Shown piece by piece: positions 3,829 through 9,281 of a stretch of 9,281 bases of DNA. The stretch comes from an uncultured Oscillospiraceae bacterium (lineage in GTDB: Bacteria; Bacillota; Clostridia; Oscillospirales; Oscillospiraceae), in the NCBI GenBank assembly GCA_958426425.1, contig CATZYY010000089.1:1-9281 (forward strand), in the 5' to 3' direction. The notes under the pieces are model-generated. The model was given only the letters and a program-made list of their open reading frames with translations, ran no database searches and was not told where the DNA came from. Position 1 is the stretch's first letter; every line of letters starts with the position of its first letter. Both the position numbers and the translations under genes were made by a program.

Positions 3829-5576
3829 CAAAGTATATGCGGCCTTACGCCGGCTGGATTGCCCTGGGCATCGGGTGCAGCGCGGCGGAGGCCATTTTCG
3901 AGCTGCTGATCCCGCTGGTGATGAGCGACATCGTGGATGTGGGTATCGCCACAGGGGACCAGAGCTACATTCTGCAAAAGGGAATTTTGATGGTGGTCAT
4001 GGCCATGGTGTCTTTGGCCTTCGGCCTGGGGGCCGCTGCCTGCTCCGCCACGGCAGGCATGGGTTTCGGTGCCAACTTGCGGGCGGCGGAGTACGACCAC
4101 ATTCAGGAGTATGCCTTCTCCAATATTGAGAAGTTCTCCACCGCCTCGTTGGTGACCCGGCTGACCAACGACGTCAACAACATGCAGATGACCCTGATGT
4201 TCGGTATGCGTCTGCTGGTGCGGGCCCCGGTGATGCTGGTGTGCGCCCTGTTCTTGTCCATTCGCATCAGCTACCAGCTCAGCAATGTCTTCCTGGTGGC
4301 ACTGCCGCTGCTGGCGGTGTCGGTGGGGTTGATTCTGACCAAGGCCAGTCCCATGTTCCGGTCCATGCAGGAGAAAACCGACGCGCTGAACCTGGTGGTG
4401 CAGGAGGATCTGACCGGCATTCGGGTGGTGAAATCCTTTGTCCGGGAGGACCATGAGCGGGAGAAATTCGCAAAGCGCAACCTGGACCTGAAGGCCAATG
4501 CCCAGCGGGCTTTCGGCATGGTGGTCATCAACATGCCCATTATGATGCTGATCGTCTACGGCACCATCATTGCCGTCATGTGGTTCGGCGGGCAGATGGT
4601 CAACGCCGGGACTCTGGAGGCTGGAAAGCTCATTACCTTCTTCACCTATATCACGCAGATCATGATGTCCCTCATGATGGTGTCCATGATCTTCATGATG
4701 ATGACCCGGTCCGTGGCCTGCGCCCGCCGGATTCGGGAGGTGCTGGAGGAGCGGCCTGCCATCACCGACGACAAAGCCGTTACCGACACCGATGCCGACG
4801 GCAACACGGCTCCCGCCCAGGTGAAGGACGGCAGCATTGACTTTGACCATGTTTCCTTCAAGTATCATCCCGAGGCCTCCGAATGGATTCTCCGGGATGT
4901 GACGCTCCACATCCGCTCCGGGCAGACCGTGGGCATTCTGGGCGGTACCGGCAGCGCCAAGACCACCCTGGTATCCCTGATTCCCCGGCTGTATGAGGCC
5001 ACGGAGGGCACGGTCAGCGTAGGCGGCCGGCCGGTGTCGGATTATACCATGGAGCACCTGCGGGAAGAAGTGGGCATGGTGCTGCAGAAGAACACCCTCT
5101 TTTCCGGCACCATTCGGGAAAACCTCCTCTGGGGCAATCCTGACGCCACAGACGAGCAGCTATGGGCCGCCTGCCGCTCCGCCTGCGCCGACGAGTTTTT
5201 GGAGCGGATGCCCGACGGCCTGGACACCGACCTGGGTCAGGGCGGCGTCAACGTCTCCGGCGGTCAGAAGCAGCGGCTGTGCATTGCCCGGGCCATTTTG
5301 AAGCAGCCCAAGGTGCTGATTCTGGACGACTCCACCTCCGCTGTGGATACGGCCACCGACGCCAAGATCCGCGCGGCCTTTGCCTCGGAGCTGAAGGACA
5401 CCACCAAGCTCATCATTGCCCAGCGGGTGACCTCCGTCTGCGAGGCGGATTTGATCCTGGTGATGGACGGCGGCCGGGTGGTTGCCCAGGGCACCCACGA
5501 AGAACTGATGAAGACCTGCGAAATCTACCGCGAGGTCTATGAATCCCAGCAGGAAGGAGTGAGTATCGGTGGCTGA
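3825..5576 (+). CDS. Heterodimeric ABC exporter subunit with degenerate ATPase site (TM287-like)
   Basis: This is a 583-residue half-transporter with an N-terminal six-helix exporter domain (about 10-300) and a C-terminal ATPase (about 335-575). Walker A is GGTGSAKTT (373-381), with Ala378 where the last glycine before Lys379 is usual. The Q-loop is Gln421 and the signature VSGGQ is at 477-481. Walker B VLILDD (497-502) has Asp502 in place of the catalytic Glu. The switch residue is Gln533 (IAQR) instead of His. These Asp and Gln changes are the hallmark of the degenerate site in TM287/288-type heterodimers, while the intact signature serves the partner's catalytic site. Start choice: ATG 3825 overlaps the MarR stop and is ten bases from AGGAGG (3809-3814). 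The longer frame from TTG 3786 has no support. It overlaps the next gene by 8 bp. The transported substrate is unknown; multidrug export is common in this class. Confidence 0.94.
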   Translation: MTKYMRPYAGWIALGIGCSAAEAIFELLIPLVMSDIVDVGIATGDQSYILQKGILMVVMAMVSLAFGLGAAACSATAGMGFGANLRAAEYDHIQEYAFSNIEKFSTASLVTRLTNDVNNMQMTLMFGMRLLVRAPVMLVCALFLSIRISYQLSNVFLVALPLLAVSVGLILTKASPMFRSMQEKTDALNLVVQEDLTGIRVVKSFVREDHEREKFAKRNLDLKANAQRAFGMVVINMPIMMLIVYGTIIAVMWFGGQMVNAGTLEAGKLITFFTYITQIMMSLMMVSMIFMMMTRSVACARRIREVLEERPAITDDKAVTDTDADGNTAPAQVKDGSIDFDHVSFKYHPEASEWILRDVTLHIRSGQTVGILGGTGSAKTTLVSLIPRLYEATEGTVSVGGRPVSDYTMEHLREEVGMVLQKNTLFSGTIRENLLWGNPDATDEQLWAACRSACADEFLERMPDGLDTDLGQGGVNVSGGQKQRLCIARAILKQPKVLILDDSTSAVDTATDAKIRAAFASELKDTTKLIIAQRVTSVCEADLILVMDGGRVVAQGTHEELMKTCEIYREVYESQQEGVSIGG

Positions 5577-7467
5577 ACAGCGTCAGACATCCAACCGTCC
5601 CATGGGACCCGGAGGGGGACCGGGGCGCCACGGCTTCCAAAAGCCCAAGGACCTGCGGGGCACGTTGGGCAAGCTCATGCGGTATCTGGGCCGGTACACC
5701 CATCTGCTGATCCTGGTGGCGGTGCTGCTGGTCATCAGCTCCGTATGCACCGTGGGCGGGTCCTATCTCATCAAACCCCTCATCAATGACTATATTCTCC
5801 CCGGCGATTTTCCGGGCCTTGCCCGGATGCTGGCGGTCATGGGCGCGGTGTATCTCACCGGCGCGGCCTGTTCCTTCGGTTACGCCCGCATCATGGTCCA
5901 TGTGTCTCAGAACACCGTGGCCCGGATTCGCGCCGATCTCTTTGACCGGATGCAGACCCTGCCGCTGAAATTTTTCGACACCCATACCCATGGCGAGCTC
6001 ATGAGCCGCTACACCAACGATATCGACACCGTCTCCGAGGCGTTGAACAACAGCTTCGGCAGCCTGATCTCCTGCGCGCTGAATTTCACCGGAACCATCA
6101 TTATGATGCTTGTGCTGAGTCCGGCGCTGTCCCTGATCACCTTCGTCATGCTGGTGGTGATGCTGCGGGTGGTCAAGACCATCGGCGGCCGCTCCCGGCG
6201 GTACTTCGCTGCCCAGCAGGCGGCCCTGGGCGCCGTCAACGGCTATATTGAGGAGATGATCGAGGGACAGAAGGTCATCAAGGTCTTCAACCACGAGCAT
6301 GCGGCCAAAGCGGACTTCCGGGAGCTCAACGAGAACTACCGCCATGCCGCCACCCGGGCCCAGGCCTACGGCGGCGCCATGATGCCCGCCATGGGCAACC
6401 TCAGCTATATCAACTACGCCATCACCTGCGGTGTGGGTGCTCTGCTGGCCATCGGCAGCGGCACCTTCCAGCTGGGGGACCTTGCGGCCTTCCTCCAGTA
6501 CACCCGGCAGGTCAGCCAGCCCATTACCCAGATCTCCCAGCAGGTGAATACCATCCTTTCCGCCGTGGCCGGCGCCGAGCGGGTCTTTGAGATCATGGAG
6601 GCCCAGCCCGAGGTGGACCAGGGCAAGGTGAAGCTGGTCCGGGTCACCGAGGACCGCTCCGGCAAGCTGACCGAGGCGGACTTTGACACCGGCGAGTGGG
6701 CCTGGAAGCAGCCTGACGGCACGCTGACCCAGGTTCGGGGCGATGTGCGCTTCCACAATGTGGTCTTCGGCTACGACGAGAAAAAGACCGTTCTCCACGA
6801 CATCTCCCTGTACGCAAAGCCGGGGCAGAAGATCGCCTTCGTGGGCTCCACCGGCGCCGGCAAGACCACCATCACCAACCTTATCAACCGCTTCTACGAG
6901 ATCCAGTCGGGCACCATCACCTACGACGGCATCGACGTCCGGGATATCGAAAAGGACTCCCTGCGCAGGTCGTTGGGCATTGTGCTCCAGGATACCCACC
7001 TCTTTACGGGTACCGTGGCCGACAACATCCGCTACGGCCGCCTGGAGGCTACTGACGAGGAGGTACAGGCCGCAGCGGCCATGGCCGGCGCCGACGCCTT
7101 TATCCGCCGGCTGCCCCAGGGCTATCAGACCGTCCTCTCCGGCGACGGAGGGAACCTCAGCCAGGGCGAGCGGCAGCTGCTGAACATCGCCCGGGCGGCC
7201 TGTGCCAACCCGCCGGTGCTGATTCTGGATGAGGCCACCAGCTCCATCGATACCCGCACGGAAAAGCTCATTGAGCAGGGCATGGACCGGCTCATGGCGG
7301 GCCGCACGGTGTTTGTTATCGCCCACCGGCTCTCCACCGTCCGCAACGCCAAGGCCATCATGGTCCTGGAGCAGGGCGAGATCATCGAGCGGGGCGACCA
7401 CGCGGACCTGCTGGCCCAGAAGGGACGGTATTACCAGCTGTACACGGGACAGGCGGAGCTCTCCTGA
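5569..7467 (+). CDS. Heterodimeric ABC exporter subunit with catalytic ATPase site (TM288-like)
   Basis: This is a 632-residue half-transporter. The N-terminus (1-30) is a glycine/proline-rich cytosolic extension. An exporter membrane domain (about 40-335) follows, with the typical intracellular-loop motif FFDTHTHGELMSRYTND (135-151). The ATPase starts near 390: Walker A GSTGAGKTT (426-434), Q-loop Gln474, variant signature LSQGE (530-534), Walker B VLILDE with catalytic Glu555, and switch His586 (IAHR). The catalytic residues are intact but the signature is non-canonical, exactly complementary to the first subunit, so the two should form one asymmetric exporter. A 35-residue insert (about 355-390, with GEWAWKQPDG) separates the two domains. 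GTG 5569 is nine bases from AAGGAG (5554-5559) and overlaps the previous stop by 8 bp, indicating coupled translation and equal stoichiometry. Confidence 0.94.
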   Translation: MAEQRQTSNRPMGPGGGPGRHGFQKPKDLRGTLGKLMRYLGRYTHLLILVAVLLVISSVCTVGGSYLIKPLINDYILPGDFPGLARMLAVMGAVYLTGAACSFGYARIMVHVSQNTVARIRADLFDRMQTLPLKFFDTHTHGELMSRYTNDIDTVSEALNNSFGSLISCALNFTGTIIMMLVLSPALSLITFVMLVVMLRVVKTIGGRSRRYFAAQQAALGAVNGYIEEMIEGQKVIKVFNHEHAAKADFRELNENYRHAATRAQAYGGAMMPAMGNLSYINYAITCGVGALLAIGSGTFQLGDLAAFLQYTRQVSQPITQISQQVNTILSAVAGAERVFEIMEAQPEVDQGKVKLVRVTEDRSGKLTEADFDTGEWAWKQPDGTLTQVRGDVRFHNVVFGYDEKKTVLHDISLYAKPGQKIAFVGSTGAGKTTITNLINRFYEIQSGTITYDGIDVRDIEKDSLRRSLGIVLQDTHLFTGTVADNIRYGRLEATDEEVQAAAAMAGADAFIRRLPQGYQTVLSGDGGNLSQGERQLLNIARAACANPPVLILDEATSSIDTRTEKLIEQGMDRLMAGRTVFVIAHRLSTVRNAKAIMVLEQGEIIERGDHADLLAQKGRYYQLYTGQAELS

Positions 7468-7491
7468 CGGCCTACAGGCCCTGTCCCGTCC

Positions 7492-7532
7492 GGCCGGAAG
7501 GAGCCGCACTTCGTACGGATTCGTTTCCGGCC
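7492..7532. repeat. Inverted repeat after the ABC operon
   Basis: GGCCGGAA (7492-7499) is complementary to TTCCGGCC (7525-7532) around a 25-base interval containing the palindrome CGTACG. It lies 24 bp past the last ABC stop codon. It may be a weak stem or an mRNA 3'-end structure; there is no real U-tract (CCATTTCC follows). Confidence 0.4.
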
Positions 7533-7559
7533 CATTTCCCCAAGACCTTACAAACGCGC

Positions 7560-7594
7560 AAGCCCCCGCCCAAGACGCCTTGGGTGGGGGCTTT
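7560..7594 (+). terminator. Rho-independent terminator of the marR-ABC-ABC operon
   Basis: A 15-bp stem (AAGCCCCCGCCCAAG at 7560-7574 with 7579-7593, one G-T pair) has loop ACGC and is followed by a short T run. It lies 93 bp past the last ABC stop. The stem is very stable but the U-tract is short, which may be why a second hairpin follows. Confidence 0.8.
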
Positions 7595-7637
7595 GCTGTG
7601 GGGGATTGGGGTATGGCCCCCATGGGACAGAAATTTT

Positions 7638-7671
7638 CGGCACCTGGAGAGAAGCTCCAGGTGCCGCTTTT
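7638..7671 (+). terminator. Second rho-independent terminator after the ABC operon
   Basis: A perfect 12-bp stem (CGGCACCTGGAG at 7638-7649 with 7655-7666) has loop AGAAG and is followed by CTTTTGCC. It backs up the terminator at 7560-7594 and lies before the 3' end of the convergent gene. The sequence AAATTTT just to its left gives a mixed A/T tail on the other strand, so limited bidirectional activity is possible. Confidence 0.75.
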
Positions 7672-7710
7672 GCCTGGTCGGGGAGGGGAGAAACGGGAGG
7701 GATATAACAC

Positions 7711-7740
7711 GGCGGAGCGGCAAAAAACCGCCGCTCCGCT
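7711..7740 (-). terminator. Probable terminator of the XRE membrane regulator
   Basis: A 10-bp stem (GCGGAGCGGC at 7712-7721 with 7730-7739) begins five bases past the stop codon of the minus-strand gene. The loop carries the only T run (GGTTTTTT on the minus strand), and the bases after the stem are CGTGTTATATC, a weak tail. The position is right for a terminator but the sequence is atypical. Confidence 0.5.
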
Positions 7741-7744
7741 GCTG

Positions 7745-9004
7745 TCAGTAGTTCCAGTTGTCCGGGTTGCTGTCCAGGGAGCTGATGTCCGGGTGGACCA
7801 GTTCCCCATCCTCCAGGTCGGGGACATAGGGCACATCCTGCCCGATGATGACTCGGCCATATTCGTCGGTCACCACGGCGGCAATTTCAATGGTGTCCTG
7901 GGCGGTCAGCTCCAGCCGCAGCTCCGGCAGACAGTAGAAGGAGCAGTCCTCAAAGCCGTGGAAGCTGTCGGGCTGTTCACACCGCTCCGCCCAGGCCACC
8001 AGATTTCGGTTTTTGAACAGGCCCACCCGCACATGGTTGATGGCGGCGGCGCTGTCGGACCAGGTTTGCTCCCGGGTCCAGATGTAGCGCTCGTGGCTGT
8101 CCTCCGTCAGCACCAGCGCTCCGTCCGCCAGGTCCATCCACATGAAGTTGCTCTGCACATCCACGGTGGGCATGGTGTCGCTGTACAGGCTGTAAAACTG
8201 GTCCAGCAGCTGGGTTTGACGGGTGCCGTCGGAACTGGTGAAGATTGCCGACACCGTGATGCTGTCGGTCAAGCCACAGGCCAGTGTGCCCTTGAAGGAG
8301 CCGCCGGAGGAGGGGGTTCCCGGAGCATTGTTGACTCCGCCGGTGCCGTTGTCCACGGAGAATGTGACTGTCATCCCCTCGGAATAGGTTTTGGGAACAG
8401 CTCGGGCGGAAAATACCACCCGGTTTTCCGCGGGATTAATCGAGACGATTTCCACACCGTAGTCCGCCACCAGGCTGTTCTGGGCTTTCAGGATCTCCTC
8501 CACCCGGTTGGAGATGGAGCCGATCTGCCGGTCCACGCTGTTTTGAACTTGGGCAATGCTGCCGGATATGCTGTCTTGCTGGTTGCGCAGGGTATTCAGC
8601 TCTGAAAAGAGATTGAAGATGGCGAAAACCAGTACGACGCCCGCCAGCACAAGGAGCCAGCGCCGGCGCTTTGGCTTCAGCAGGGCGGCGGTGTACCGCT
8701 CCACGATCTCCTCCACCATCCGCAGCTGGGCCTCCGTCAGCTCCCCGGCCGCTGGGGCAGAACCGGCATCCGCATTGGGATCTTCCGCCCCGTCGGCCTG
8801 AGGCGGCTCCTCCACCCCCAGCAGCCACCCCACAGACACGCCGAACAGGCGGCTGAGAGCAATCAGCTTGTCGATCTCCGGCAGGGCGGAGTCGCTCTCC
8901 CACTTATAGATAGACTGCCGGGACACGCCCAGGGTATCCCCCAGGGCTTCCTGGCTCAGTCCCAGCTCTTTTCGCTTTTGGGCTACCCGCTGCCCGATGG
9001 TCAT
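7745..9004 (-). CDS. Membrane-anchored XRE-family (HTH_3) regulator with extracytoplasmic domain
   Basis: This is a 419-residue protein. Residues 2-62 are a Cro/CI-type helix-turn-helix (SQEALGDTLGVSRQSIYKWE at 17-36, then LPEIDKLIALSRLFGVSVGWLLG). An acidic, Ala/Pro-rich linker (64-88) and a charged helix (89-112) lead to KRRR and one membrane helix (116-133, WLLVLAGVVLVFAIFNLF). A predicted coiled coil of Gln/Ser/Asn-rich heptads follows (136-180). The C-terminal 240 residues look beta-rich, contain four cysteines (243, 342, 354, 358) and should lie outside the membrane. I do not recognise this domain. The protein probably senses an envelope or extracellular signal and binds DNA directly from the membrane; its targets are unknown. 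Start choice: AAAGGAGG (9020-9013) is eight bases from ATG 9004; an upstream in-frame ATG at 9079 would add 25 unlikely residues and has no ribosome binding site. It converges on the ABC operon. Confidence 0.88.
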   Translation of the reverse strand: MTIGQRVAQKRKELGLSQEALGDTLGVSRQSIYKWESDSALPEIDKLIALSRLFGVSVGWLLGVEEPPQADGAEDPNADAGSAPAAGELTEAQLRMVEEIVERYTAALLKPKRRRWLLVLAGVVLVFAIFNLFSELNTLRNQQDSISGSIAQVQNSVDRQIGSISNRVEEILKAQNSLVADYGVEIVSINPAENRVVFSARAVPKTYSEGMTVTFSVDNGTGGVNNAPGTPSSGGSFKGTLACGLTDSITVSAIFTSSDGTRQTQLLDQFYSLYSDTMPTVDVQSNFMWMDLADGALVLTEDSHERYIWTREQTWSDSAAAINHVRVGLFKNRNLVAWAERCEQPDSFHGFEDCSFYCLPELRLELTAQDTIEIAAVVTDEYGRVIIGQDVPYVPDLEDGELVHPDISSLDSNPDNWNY

Positions 9005-9078
9005 GGGCGACCCCTCCTTTCCGGTGCCAGTATGACAGAAAAGGGGCCTTCCGGTCCACCAACCGCCGGGCGGCACCA

Positions 9079-9084
9079 TGTCAA
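9079..9084 (-). promoter_or_regulatory. Possible -35 box upstream of the XRE regulator
   Basis: A perfect TTGACA occurs on the minus strand 75 bp before the start codon, but no -10 box is found at 16-18 bp. A CATACT hexamer (9034-9029) lies close to the ribosome binding site with only a poor -35 (TGGACC, 18 bp upstream). Neither combination is convincing, so the promoter of this gene is not resolved. Confidence 0.25.
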
Positions 9085-9093
9085 CCTGCGGTT

Positions 9094-9132
9094 AGCAAAG
9101 GGCGGAACCCCTTGGGCCCCAAGGACTTTGCT
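9094..9132. repeat. Nested inverted repeats after the partial GNAT gene
   Basis: AGCAAAG (9094-9100) pairs with CTTTGCT (9126-9132), and inside it CCTTGG (9110-9115) pairs with CCAAGG (9119-9124). The outer arm touches the GNAT stop codon. This may be a terminator-like structure, but no U-tract follows on the minus strand. Confidence 0.35.
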
Positions 9133-9281
9133 CACAGAGATTTCTCGTAGCAGTTGAGAATCTCATGAATGAAGCCCATGAAGAAGAATTCCGCCGCCCC
9201 GGCGTACCGATAGCCCAAGGAGGGGTAGAGGCGGTTGGCGGGAAGGTTTCCCTCCCAGGTGTCCAGCCGGATGACGGTCTT
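9132..9281 (-). CDS. GNAT-family N-acetyltransferase, C-terminal part (runs off window)
   Basis: The last 49 codons of a minus-strand gene end at TGA (9134-9132). The frame is open to the window edge. The peptide contains IRLDTWEGNLPANRLYPSLG, matching the GNAT C-terminal pattern in which a beta strand is followed by N..A..LY...GF/Y, where the Asn and Tyr contact acetyl-CoA. The N-terminus and acetyl-CoA loop are outside the window, so the substrate cannot be judged. It lies 127 bp upstream of the XRE regulator on the same strand. It shows no close similarity to the GNAT half of the protein at 723-1805 beyond family motifs. Confidence 0.82.
   Translation of the reverse strand, partial: KTVIRLDTWEGNLPANRLYPSLGYRYAGAAEFFFMGFIHEILNCYEKSL

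Noticed and set aside
5413..7860. 815-codon minus-strand frame opposite the second ABC gene
   Set aside because: A long shadow caused by high GC at third positions of the plus-strand gene; Gly/His/Asp-rich with no domain, and it also crosses the terminators.
7229..8605. 458-codon plus-strand frame
   Set aside because: It spans the end of the ABC gene, the terminators and the antisense of the XRE regulator; no domain and no ribosome binding site.

Overview
The window looks like a chromosomal segment of a high-GC, Gram-positive anaerobe of the Clostridia. Oscillospiraceae relatives such as Flavonifractor, Oscillibacter or Dysosmobacter are my best guess. The basis is GC-rich coding sequence with strong AGGAGG-type ribosome binding sites, sigma-A promoters, a MarR-ABC-ABC exporter operon of clostridial type, and a tRNA gene with an encoded CCA. 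The taxon is inferred from style, not from a marker gene.

Layout. (1) 1-402, minus strand: a tRNA-Ser(GGA) gene at 161-252 with its own promoter and terminator. I see no supported gene in 1-120. (2) 403-579, minus: a 58-residue glycine-zipper membrane protein with a good terminator. (3) 647-3000, plus: a consensus-like promoter, a histidine phosphatase-GNAT fusion protein (723-1805), then a CaCA-family cation antiporter (about 1847-2812) and a rho-independent terminator. (4) 2813-3390: an intergenic stretch crowded with perfect inverted repeats. It includes two identical 40-bp hairpins 204 bp apart and an unlisted 36-codon membrane-peptide ORF (3149-3259). (5) 3312-7594, plus: a MarR repressor and two translationally coupled ABC exporter half-transporters. 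They are driven by a near-consensus promoter whose -10 box lies in an array of five TTAGC/GCTAA half-sites. (6) 7468-7744: stacked hairpins forming a convergent terminator zone. (7) 7745-9004, minus: a membrane-anchored XRE-type regulator with an extracytoplasmic domain. (8) 9132-9281, minus: the C-terminal end of a GNAT acetyltransferase running off the window.

How the genes fit together. The central operon reads as a self-regulated efflux module. The MarR protein probably binds the half-site array and is released by a ligand, and the two ABC proteins form one heterodimeric exporter. The first subunit carries a degenerate catalytic site (Asp for Glu after Walker B, Gln for the switch His). 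The second carries the catalytic Glu and His but a variant LSQGE signature. This matches the asymmetric TM287/288 arrangement. The histidine phosphatase-GNAT protein and the antiporter form a separate short operon with no obvious functional link. The XRE membrane protein is probably an independent signal-responsive regulator. I see no phage, insertion sequence, CRISPR or toxin-antitoxin genes. The least explained material is the 2879-3260 intergenic block and the membrane-anchored regulator.
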